A stretch of 64,000 nt of DNA from Paratinospora sagittata (taxonomy: Eukaryota > Streptophyta > Magnoliopsida > Ranunculales > Menispermaceae): contig CM069606.1 of NCBI GenBank assembly GCA_035771175.1, positions 32,360,316 to 32,424,315 on the forward strand, given 5' to 3'. Both the position numbers and the translations under genes were made by a program. The notes beneath the pieces are model-generated. The model had not been told where the DNA came from. It saw only the letters and a program-made list of their open reading frames with translations, and searched no databases. This document shows, in pieces, positions 21,737-32,675 of the stretch (position 1 is the first letter of the stretch; each line of letters opens with the position of its first letter).

Positions 21737-24700
21737 TGATAGAGAAAATTTAAATTCACAAGTGAACAAATTTATCAAGCTGTAAAACCAAGGTGAGTCG
21801 GGTATCATATCCACAGTGAAAAGTAATTTTACTGAAATAAATGCCCAATACTACTATGAGATTAATTTTATTTAGGTGATAAAAAGGATGATTTAATGTG
21901 CTTGAATTAAAACAAACAAAATTAAAGTAAATCAATGCAAATTAAACTAAATTGAGGGAAAAACAATGATTAGAAACTCTAGAGGATTAATTTCACTATG
22001 TTGTCACTTATGGTTTTCAAAAGATCATGCAAATCATTTAATCACGGAATTATAAATCATGGATCATAAATCAATCAAACCCCTCTTCCAAGTGATAATT
22101 CAATTACCTATGCCTAACACATTAATTATCTTCCCAAGTGATAAACCAATGTATTAGATGTGACACCTCGCCCGGACGCGCCTAAACCGGAGGTACACTC
22201 GCGGACGGGGCGCGCATTTGGAATAATAACAATGGTAACAACAGAGTGCACAACGGAAAATATAAAATAGTACAAATCTGATTTCATTTAATTCAGAATA
22301 TAATTTGTACATGAAATGATCAAGGGAACATACTCACCAAAATTCCCAATGAATAATACAAAGGGTACAAAATGTGGGCCCCATAAACCTGCACCCAATC
22401 CACCCTAATTTTCTGTGAAAAATTGGATAATAATGGAGTGAGCTTAACGCGCTAAGTGGGTAAAATAGTTCGTGAGTATAACAATTAATAAAGCATACTT
22501 CAATATCAAATATCTTAAATACACAAAAGAGCATCATAATCAATTAATATGTATGTATGCATGACACCGTCTCGTAATGGTTTGATGAACGTACATCGCC
22601 TGAGTTCACGTACAGATGTCCTTCCCTAGGCGTAGCCAGGTTCTCACTGTACGTCCCTCCTCAAGAACAATGCTCTGGATTCACGTACTGATGTCCCTCC
22701 CCAGGCGTAGCCGGGTTCTCATTGTACGTCCCTCTCCAGAGAAATATAATGAAAAGCGAGCAATGCTCCTAACTATTCTATGAGTCATGAACCACATACA
22801 TCCTAGGTGGTGATATGTATGATGCCAATGCATGGACTGGTCTGGTCTACTGGTCTGGTCTTTTCTTGACATTTGGACTGACTTTGGCAACGTCTAGTGA
22901 TCCTATCAGAGTTGGTATCACGACGTGCAAGGTTAGGACATTCAGTATTGCTTGTATAAGCTGATAGCTTTCAATAAGACCAACTAGATCAGTCCGGAGT
23001 TGAGAGGTGAGACACAAGGTCTGCTTAAATACCAATCGCCTAGAGCAGCCCGCTGCCTCCCGTTCACTATTTAAAGTTACTGAGGACAAGACCAAGTCTA
23101 GTTGAGCCAGATTGACCACAAATCCGGCATTATAATAGTGTAATACATGAATTCCAAATATACAGGCATAAGTGCGACAATATAAACATTATATGACATA
23201 ATGCAGTGTAAATGAACAGTAGACATAATAATAATTGAATGTAAACTTTAATAAAAGTTATAAAACACACAAACCTATGTTTCGTTCCCCACCTTCAGAT
23301 AAGAACTTCTTCTTTTTCAAATCTGGCGCTTTCCTCCGGACAGAACTTCGTTGTATCGCATCGAGAGTCTTAAACAGAGAGTCTCAAACAGACAAGAACT
23401 CAGAATGAGTGAAAAGAGGAGGAAAAATCACTAAAGAAGGTGATTTGGTGTGAGAAAATGAGGAGGAGAGGGCTCCTTATATAAGAAAATTGGCGCCTGA
23501 ACGTTCGGGCGGGTGCCCGAACGTTCAGGCGTCCTACCTGTACGTCCGGGCATTTCTGCCAAAACGAATTTTTTTTTTTTTTTTTGTGAAATATAGGGTA
23601 ATACATTAGACATGCATTAAGGTTTGGGATCCATTTTTAAGTGATTTCCAAAGCAATTGTAGGTTTTTCAACACGATACAATTACCCTCGATCGCAATTT
23701 CCTTAATCCAATTCAATATCCCTTCTCCCGAGTAATAGATACCAAATCTAAGATCATACAAAAAGTGGCCAACAACTTGTAAGCATTAAAGATCGAAAAT
23801 TGCAAATAAATCCACAAATCAATAAAGAACAAATATATATTATTCAAACCATAAGATCCAACATAGATCAATTAAACCTCTAGATTAGAAGTTTAGCACA
23901 TATTCGTAATCATGGATACAAGAATAAAAAGATATAAAACTACGGAAATAAGCATTACAAGCACAAAGAGAAGAAAACTAAGTCAGAAACCCTCTTCAAT
24001 GGTTGTAAGTCTCCTTTCTTCTTTTGATTTCTTCAAATCTCCCGTTGCTTTTTGTTCTTTTCTTCTTGCCTCCTCTTCTTCCTCTCGAAAAACCCTAAAA
24101 ATCCATCTATCATACGCCTCCTAAGTTGTCCAATTTAATCCGGAAGTGTTGCTATAAAAGCAATTAAAATTACTGGCGCAGCAAGTGCGGCCGCGACGCC
24201 CCGATTGTAACTTTCCCGCACCCCGAGTGGCTCCGCGGCGCTGTGTTAAGGGTTCCTGGGCATTACAGCGCCCAAAGACTCGTTTGTGTGTTCAGTTGTG
24301 GACTTAGCCATTTTTTCTGCTCCACATCGACTTCCTTATTGTCGACTTAACCAATTTTCTTCCACTTCTTGCACACTTCTTGTACATGTTTTGCACATGT
24401 TTTTAACTTCTTTTGAACATCAATTTAGCCTTGATTCAACCCATTTTGGACTCCTTATTTACCTACAAAACAAGTCAAAAACAAGTGTAAATTCCAAGCA
24501 ATTAATCAAAGAATAAACTACAATGAAATATACTCAAAACATATGACTTCTATGATATTATCATGTATCAATAAGTCATTTATTCATGATAAAAACCTAT
24601 CAATACCTAAGATAAAGCCTAAATGCATCTAAAACAACTAAGTATATTAATCAAGCAAAAACACCTAAAAACTAACCGAATGAACACAAAAATCTATCAA

Positions 24701-24738
24701 ATTAAGATGCAAACTAACTATTAAAAATCAACGTAACA
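21737..24738 (-). repeat. Ath2 5' LTR, interrupted by solo LTR X2
   Basis: It matches the 3' LTR on both sides of X2. The two halves are 21737-22158 and 23606-24738. The outer edge reads ATCAACGTAACA where the sister LTR has CTCAACTTATCA, so this copy has gathered point changes since insertion. Confidence 0.85.
22159..23605 (-). repeat. Solo LTR X2 (X family) nested in Ath2 5' LTR
   Basis: In plus orientation it runs from TGTGACACCTCGCCC to ATAGGGTAATACA. It is flanked by TTAGA on both sides (22154-22158 and 23606-23610), an exact five-base target duplication. The sister LTR at 12016-12020 shows the empty site. It matches the two halves of LTR X1 in inverse orientation. It holds a TATATAAG on the minus strand near 23480 and a long poly-T run near 23566-23585. 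Confidence 0.9.
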
Positions 24739-24835
24739 GACACAACAAAATTGGAAGATACTAAATAAAACATGGAAGTAAGAAAACCCACGACCTTGTG
24801 TGAAAAGAAACATCTGGGGAAAGTTGAATTACTAA

Positions 24836-25270
24836 ATGACTTGGCAAGAGTTTGAGTCATTGTTCATTGATGAGTACTTCCTTGGTGCAGTAAAGAGGCA
24901 GAGGCGCCAGGAGTTTACCAGACTCTACTAGTGCAGCATGACAGTGCGAGAATATGGCATCAAGTTCAATGAATTATCGGTATATTCTCTCTCCACTATA
25001 TCAACGGAGCAAGATAAGGCTGAGAAATTCTCTAATGGCCTTCGTCCAAACATTCGACAAGCCCTGTGGATCTTGGATCTCAAGAATTACAGGGAGTCAT
25101 TCGACAAGGCCATGAACTTTGAGCAGGAGAAAACTGAGCAGAAGCAGAGAAAGAATAGGGGAAAATGGCCTGCAACGTTTTCCCCACTGAACACTTAGCA
25201 GGGCAACAAGAAGAAGCCCTACTATAATCAAAAGCCCAACAACAAGAAGAAGCCCTACTATAATGGAGAA
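24836..25270 (+). pseudogene. gag: Tekay/Del-like gag fragment
   Basis: From the ATG at 24836 the frame reads TWQEFESLFIDEYF, then after an in-frame TAG, MTVREYGIKFNELSVY, DKAEKFSNGLRPNIRQALW and a basic QKQRKNRGKW stretch, the usual layout of plant chromovirus Gag. A repeated KKKPYYN motif follows. It starts about 100 bases right of the Ath2 target duplication, so Ath2 may have inserted into this element. Both ends are cut. Confidence 0.75.
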
Positions 25271-28200
25271 ACGAGAACTTCTACTCATTCATTTCTTCGA
25301 TTTGCTCGACATAAGTGAAATTGGATGGATTTGGATGATGTTTGGAGGAATTTGAGATTTCTGGGATTGAAAAATTACGTGGCTTTTGATGTTTAATAAT
25401 GTTTTTGAGTGAATGAATGGTGGAAATGTGTTTAGAGCGTGTAAAATATGTTGGAAACATGGTTTGAGTTAGAGGAGATGATCAAACCTTGTTTCAACTG
25501 AAGCAGTTGAGGATTTGATCATTTTCCAGGATGGTTTTGTATGGTTTAGTTTGAATTTAGTTCCATTGTGGTGATTACAGCTTTTAGTTAAAAAATTGGT
25601 TGAAATTGGTGTGGGCAATTGAAGTGGATGTGAGTTGCTTGTGTAGGTACTGGGTGATCAAGAGTGATAAAAAGACAAAAAACCTGGTTATTATGAGTAT
25701 TCTCTAACCTTGGTATCTATGTATGACGTTGTATATTTATGAATGGATTTCTGAAATGATAAGAATGTTGTTTATTATTTGCATTGTTGTCTTCAAACCA
25801 TGAAATGATTTTAGAAATGGAGCATATAAGTCAGACAATCCGATTACTAATTCTTTATACGATACTTTATTTACCCGTACATATACTCATACAAACAAAC
25901 GTAAGAGAATAAGGCTTTTAATGCTAAACCTGGCTCTGATACCAATATTGTCACGACGCCCCTGACATAGTCTGACGTCATGACCGGCACAGTAAACTAT
26001 ACATTGTACATATCCATATACAGTAGATAATATACTGTCAGCCTTCACATAGTCTCACAATCCTTTTCGAACTTATCCGAAATTTCGGGGCATTTTCCCA
26101 TAAAATGGACATTTCACAAAACCTGATATACCACAAATCAAATCACATGTATATATATATATAATCATTCACAATGTCAACCATTCAGTCATCATATATA
26201 ACCATTCTGTCCATGTATACCATAATCCAAAATACCACCATTGTCATTCATTAATCAAACATTCCATTGTCCAAGTACATATATCATCGCCAAATATCTT
26301 AACAATCCAAAATAACCATTGATATCTGCTTTTTCCAAAATAACCCCTCTATATGGTAATACATATATAATATGTGTGATAATTATATACATATCAAAAT
26401 AAATAAAACATGTAACCACTTCCTCCAAAGCGTACGTACATCAACAACGCTATGTCCTAGTCACGTGCTGATCACACTCAAATTTTTTGTTTTCCTTTTG
26501 CTTCTGTACCTGAAATGGTGAAGGAAATGAGGTGAGCAAACAACAGCTCAATGAATATATCTCTTGACATGACAATCGCATGCATTTAGGGAAACATGGC
26601 ATATCAAATCGTTTAAATTAAAATATTTCAAAAGCACATATGCAACATTCATCAAAATAATATACATGCACACAATATATAGTTTATGCTCATTCAATAA
26701 ACCAGTGCACATTTTCATCAAAAATTTACCATCTCCCTCCTTCAAGGCAAGAGAGTGGGTCTAACCCTTGTATGGTCGTTACAAGGTAGCCACAACCGCT
26801 CATGACCCCATTCACAGTCATTTCAAGGATCGCAACCCTTGTTAGGACATGCCTACTGACAATGAGGTTTCGCAAAACCTCATCCGAGTCTAATTCCTAA
26901 CGACATGACATTATTAGCTCCAACTGCTAAAAATCAGTTTGCATGATCAATAAAAACTCAATGCATTACATATAAATATAACATGCATACAATCAAACAT
27001 TTTATATGTATACAATGTCATACAAGAACCAAATCAAGAAAACTATACTCACAGTGGTTACACGAGGTTTCTAAGCTAATATACCATCTAAAATCCAGCA
27101 ACAATAAGCATCAAGGTTACTTGCATCATCAAATGTCCATCATAATTGCTTCCTCAAAAGCATTTATCCATGCACTTAATCTCTAAATTCAAATACTGCA
27201 ATTAGGTAATTCAAGCCATAGATCATTATGAGAATCAATTAAACACCATTTAAACTCACCAAAACACCATTACTAACACTCAAATTTCCCATCTGGTTCA
27301 ACAGTTAAGATGGGGTTATTTCACCATGGAAATGCAACATTTACGCTAGATTTCAACACCAAAGTACTCACATAAGCACATGGAAGCATATGTCAATTTT
27401 ATTAAAAATATAGAACATTCCTAAAATTATGTTGTTCACATCGACACGTGTAAAATCAATCATTCTATCATTCTACTACCTTCCACAGGTATTTTATTGA
27501 GGTTTCACATGTTCGCAGAGGCATCCAAAGTCAATTTTACTCATAAAAATCATATATTTAGGTACTAAAACTATCAACGCATATCCAAAAATCATGATCT
27601 TAACATCGAAATGTCCGGAATTCAGTTCTCTACGATTCTATGATCTCAAATCGGAGTTTCACTGGATTCCAATTCGCTTTTATTCACTGGATATAATCAC
27701 AGTGCTATTTACGGTACTGTTCACATCACTGTTCATTAAACACATGTAAATTTTTACTAAAATTGTCAAACGGTCTCCAAAAATCATGAAATTAGCATCG
27801 ATGGACTGACAATAATTCATTTTACCATTCTATAGCCTTAAACTGCAATTTCATCGGGTTTTAATATGATTCGTAATGTCTCAAATATCAACTCTAACTT
27901 CCAACAGCCATAAATATTTCAAATAAACACATAAATGAAATCTAACCACATATTCGAGGCTTCTATAGTCTAGGGAGTGTTTTTCAACTTTTCGAACAAA
28001 TTTTCATTCAAGTTGGGTCAAAACTCCCTATTTGAAAACACCGTAAAATGACTCTCATAGCTAAAATTACTCCGTTAGAATCGTCATACACTACTTAAAG
28101 ATCAATTTCACGATGAGAAATAGGAAAAAAGGGCTTACCGGCTCGTCAGATTTGGCCGCGAATCCGTCGTTTCACCTTCTTCCTTCTTTCCTTTCTCTTT

Positions 28201-29232
28201 CTCTTCTTTCTTTCTTTCGTTCTCCTGCAACCTCTTTCCTTCTTTTAATTTTTTTAATTTTTATATTTTTCTTTCTTTCTTATTCCATACAAGTACTGTT
28301 CCGTGAACAGTACCCACAAATGAACAGTAATTTAATATATATTTTTTAAATTCATTCTTCTCCTTCACACTCAATCCACATGAGGAATACCCGTGTTATA
28401 AATCGATTTCTATTTAAAATCACATTCCGAACTCACTTTTAACATTTTCAAGTTCATTTGACACATGTACACATAGCTTTAAAGGTACTTATACGTGTAT
28501 TATACTCTTCAGTGTACGTATAAGTCAACCAAATATATTGATTAAAAGCACGGGGTGTTACAGAAAGGCTTTTACTTGCATCGAACTTTATTATAAATGC
28601 TTGATATCTATATGTTATGAGCTTTCAATCATTCTGCACATTGGCATGCATACATGGATTATATTGATGAGTATTGATGGCATATCTGAATTCTATTCAC
28701 TGGGCACTGTTGGTTCATCCTCATTTTCCTTTTTTAGGTCCTTCTGTTCAGGAGAAGGGCAAGAAAGTAGTCATCTCTTGAGGACCTTGCCGGCATAGAG
28801 TTTAGGGCCTCAATGTGAGTTAGGAGGCGTTTTTGGTGAACTTTGTTGTTTAATTATGATGTATTATATTTTGAATTATGTAATTATATCACTTATCAAT
28901 TTTGTAGTATGTGGTGAGTTGGGACTTGTTAATTAGACCATGTGGCCATTATGACGGTTTTTGTACCCATGGCTTGGATCTTTATGTTCATGTCCATTTG
29001 ATGGACTAATGGGATTGTGATTTATTTATGGACTTATCTGTTGTTTTGATGATCTTTTTGGATATGTAAAATTGTTTAGGTTATGGTATTGTTTGGGATA
29101 AGGCTCGTAGGGTCTCAACCACCTCATGTGGGTTGAGAAGTGGTTGGAGATGCCTATGCCAGACATCCCGCCCTGACATTCCAAACGCCATTCCAGGAGA
29201 GATTTGGTGGTCCGGGGTGTGGGGTCGCCACA
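25271..29232 (+). repeat. LTR Y (plus strand), split by Z2
   Basis: The right edge GGGGTCGCCACA at 29232 is followed two bases later by a Met-tRNA-type primer site, so 28563-29232 is the 3' part of an LTR. The left part (25271 to about 25800) is similar AT-rich sequence without frames, tentatively the same LTR. The left edge is not defined, and the two parts are joined only by position and orientation. Confidence 0.45.
25949..28562 (-). repeat. LTR Z2 with adjoining primer site (minus-strand Tekay/Del-like element)
   Basis: Plus-strand edges are TGTCACGACGCCCC and CGGGGTGTTACA, length 2614 bp. It is close along its length to Z1 in inverse orientation. To the left GCTCTGATACCA (25933-25944) is a complemented Met-tRNA-type primer site, so this is the 5' LTR of a minus-strand element whose interior is reduced to roughly 150 bases (about 25800-25948). 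TGACGTCA lies at 25973-25980. Confidence 0.78.
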
Positions 29233-29589
29233 GTTGGTATCAGAGCCCATGTTTACTGGGTTTGGTCTAGAAGTTGGACTTAGACAACTTTGACCTAAGA
29301 CTTGAGTGAGAGTTTTAGGTGATTAAAAGCTTAAAAAACTAACTTAAAAGCCTTACTATCTTATATTTTGTGTGTATTATATGATATGGGTAGTTATGAG
29401 GCTTTGTTGGTATTTTAAATTCTCTTATGTGTGATGCGGTTACAGTGATGAGTATATGTGCTACCCCTTCGAATCAGGTTGTGATATGTGCTCAGATGAA
29501 TGCTCAACCTACACAGGTCAAGGAGGTGATTGACCAGTAGAGACTTGATGTTGATTATGTGATGCACAAGTCTTGGGCTGAGAGCAGCG
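29233..29589 (+). other. Primer site and leader of element Y
   Basis: TGGTATCAGAGC at 29235-29246 is a Met-tRNA-type primer site. Downstream a short gag-like start (MCATPSNQVV) appears near 29455 with an early stop. The element is cut at 29589 by Z3. Confidence 0.5.
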
Positions 29590-31697
29590 TGTCACGACGC
29601 CTCTGATGTAGGGTGACGTCATGACCGGCACAGTGTACTATACACTGTACATTCCCATCTACAGTGTACAATACACTGTCAGCCTCAAGTTAAATACACA
29701 ATTTTCAAAAATTTTCGTCAGCATATCCCCATAAAATGGACATTCCGCAAATTTTCCTGATAGCCAACAAATGTAAACTCACATATAATCATTCACATCC
29801 ATCTAATATTTTCATCAACTACTTAATCATGCATTCATTATCAAAACTATATACGTCATTTTATTTCATTATCATACTAACATCTCATAACCCAATATAC
29901 CAGCTATCATCCATATGATCACTCCACTCATCTAAGTGATAACATATATATTGCATGATACTTATACATATCAAAATAAAATAAGTCTAAACCATTCCCT
30001 CCATACATACATACACAAAAAGGTGATCCCGAAGAGTTTCTACCATTCTCGTGCCTTGCCCTTGCCTTTGAGATCTTTACATTAAATATTGGAGGAAATT
30101 AGGTGAGCTACAATAAGCTTAGTGAGTACATCCTATCATGGCATTCATATGCATTTATATAAACATGTAATTAAAAACATTCAAACACTTATTGGACACA
30201 CATGCATCATTCAAATATAACATATATGCTTGCCATAATAATTGGAGATCATGTTCACTAAAACATGCATAGTTTTCAACAAAATTCCTAATTTCCCATC
30301 TTTCAAGTAATAAAGCAAGTCTCACCCTCGTATGACCGTACAAGGTAGCCACAGCCTCTCATTACTCAACTCTCATCAATTTTCATTGGACAATCCACTT
30401 CACGGCAAGGTTACCTATAACTCTTACCTGAGACTAATTCCTAATGAAAATAACTCATGTTTCGACTTGCCATTGCAAGCCTTACATCCTTCAATGCCAA
30501 AACATTTTCATGAATGTCAATTAAACAATGAACCATTCAATATATATATACATATATAACATGCTTACATTCAAATCAATTTCACATATATATACAATGC
30601 CATACAAAGAATCAAGGAATATACTCACAGTGATTACACGATACTAAGTTAATTGTCAATCAACCAATATCATTACTCTAATTCACATGCACAAGTCCAT
30701 AATGTCCAACACCATTCATTCACCATGAACAACTTCCCAAAATCACCAACATACTTGCACCATTCTGGCACAAGTAGGTCATTGCTCAAACTTTCAGACT
30801 CTAATCTCTGCAATTTCCCAATTTAAACTACACTTAATCATTATCATTTAACTAAACACAATTAAACCCATAAAAAATTCTATTACAGGAGCTCCTACCC
30901 TCAGCTGGTTCAACAGCTAGGGTGGAACCATTTTTCCATTGAAACACATCATTTTACTCCCAATTCAAACCCAAATCACCAGCTAACACAATAATCAAAC
31001 ACTTACCATTTGATTTCACTTCGAAATCACCAAGATCCAGCATCAAACCCACGTTTTCAATCACCTAATCTAGCCATGGAAATTCAATAAAAATCAACTA
31101 TGTTGAACAACTCAACATGAGGAACTCAAATCTGGAAATTTCAGCTCAAAAGGCTAAGGTTTTACCTTGGATTCAAGCCTCCAAACCCTCTCCTTTCTTC
31201 TTCTTTTCGTTCCTCTGTTCTTCTTCTTTCTTTCCTCAAGTCTAGCAACTCAACATGTGTTGGAAAATTCGAGAAAATCTCACTTAAAATCGCGCAACCG
31301 CCCCACTGACCACATTAAAAAAAAACATGCAGACAGTGAGGAGTGCGCTTTTCCTTACCCAAAAACTGACTTTTTCTCTCTGTACTCGTGAGAAGCGCGC
31401 TTCTCCCCCTTAGGCAGGGCGCTTCTCTGAACATCCCAAAAAATGTCTCTCGGTTTTGGTCACAGGAGCGCGCTTCTTGCATTCAAAATTGAAATTTTCA
31501 CGTTTTAAGGGCTTCTCATGATACCCCTAACATGTTAGGGTACCAATCACTTATAATTCGCTCAATTATGCTATTTTAAGTCAAATACACACAATTACAC
31601 TGATCAAAGACCAGTTTATACGTATACACGTATAAATACGTATGACAATACGTATAAGTCAACGATTATGTTTGACTCGAATGTACGGGGTGTTACA
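29590..31697 (-). repeat. LTR Z3, 3' LTR of a truncated minus-strand Tekay/Del-like element
   Basis: Plus-strand edges are TGTCACGACGCCTC and ACGGGGTGTTACA, 2108 bp, a shorter and more diverged relative of Z1 and Z2. On the right it touches the element interior (GATTGTAACA preceded on the minus strand by AATTTCGAGGACGAAATTCC), the normal entry to a chromovirus 3' LTR. TGACGTCA lies at 29614-29621. Confidence 0.75.
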
Positions 31698-32118
31698 ATC
31701 TTTCCAACTTAAGGAATTTCGTCCTCGAAATTAAATAGATAAGGAGGAATATACTTCAAGTGGTAAAAAGATCAGGAAATGTCTCCCTCATTTGGTCCTC
31801 TCATTTCCAAGTTTGCTCCTCATTGTCATGTAATTGTCATTTGACTCTAACCAAAAGAATTTCTTTATTTCTCAATTTCTGAATCTTCATGTTAAGAATT
31901 TGAATGGGCTTTTTTTCATAAATAGCATCCTTCCTAACTTGTAACTGTGTTACATCTAAAATATGTGACGAGTTTGGATACTTAGTCGGGTCTGTATGGT
32001 ATTTTCTCAGCATAGAAACATGAAATACATTATGAACACCGACTAACTGAGGAAGTAGTGCAAGTCTGTACGCTAGCAGACCAATTCTCTCTAAGACCTT
32101 AAAAGGTCTAACAAAACG
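31698..32118 (-). pseudogene. Gypsy integrase C-terminal region, truncated
   Basis: On the minus strand the frame reads RPFKVLERIGLLAYRLALLP, VGVHNVFHVSMLRKYHTDPT and ILDVTQLQVRKDAIYEKKPI, the integrase tail typical of Tekay/Del-like elements, followed by the polypurine region and LTR Z3. Similarity ends abruptly near 32118, where host promoter DNA begins. It is the transposon nearest the protease gene's 5' end. Confidence 0.8.
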
Positions 32119-32675
32119 AGAATAGAAAACTAAGAAAACGACTTTTTTGTTGAAAGATGTTAATGTTTTTATTTTTAGGTTGTGTTTGGTTAGTGATCCA
32201 AAATTTCTGGGAATAGAAAACTAAGAAAATGACTTTTCATTATTTTTTAAAAATAATTTATTTTTTTTATAAAAAATTAAAAATTATATTTTGGATTTAC
32301 TCAAACCAAACAAAATTTTCATGTTTTTAGATATAAAAATTGTATCAGAATTATCAACCAAAGAAGTCCTTAGTTTTTTGAAATTGAAAATGAGTAAAGA
32401 GAGTGTTTTCCGTGGTATAAATAGAAGCACTCTTTAATTGGGGCTTACCGTGGCCTTTAGGCTACGTTTAAGCTGTACATCTCTTTCTAAATCATGTTAA
32501 TTGATCATTTTAGAGATTAACGTTCACATTTCATCATTTGACTGACTAGATACCAAGTCGGTCGGCGTCTTTCACATCTACGAGTCCATCCTGTGGAATT
32601 AAAATTGGAATCGCGAACGAAGCCGAGGCGTTCCACAAAGAAGAAGTAGAACAGTAGAAGAAGAAGAAGAAGAAA
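32119..32675 (+). promoter_or_regulatory. Promoter and 5' leader of the M16 protease gene
   Basis: TATAAATA at 32416-32423 lies 253 bases before the start ATG. Transcription would start near 32450, leaving a leader of roughly 225 bases ending in an (AAG)n-rich stretch before AAAATGGC. Upstream a 27-base direct repeat (32121-32147 and 32212-32238, AATAGAAAACTAAGAAAA) sits at the border with the truncated retroelement. No other element is claimed. Confidence 0.6.

Larger units (their letters stand above)
11695..24738 (-). mobile_element. Athila-like LTR retrotransposon Ath2, decayed, with nested insertions
   Basis: It is bounded by LTRs of the same family (11695-13126 and 21737-24738) with TGATAG at the left edges and a match at the right edges. 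Flanks GAAAC (11690-11694) and GACAC (24739-24743) form a target duplication with one mismatch. On the minus strand the order is 5' LTR, perfect-looking Asp-tRNA-type primer site, gag, protease, RT, RNase H, integrase, long 3' non-coding region, polypurine tract, 3' LTR. Many stops and frameshifts make it inactive. It holds a solo LTR X2 in its 5' LTR and a ~1.8-kb foreign block in integrase. Confidence 0.88.
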
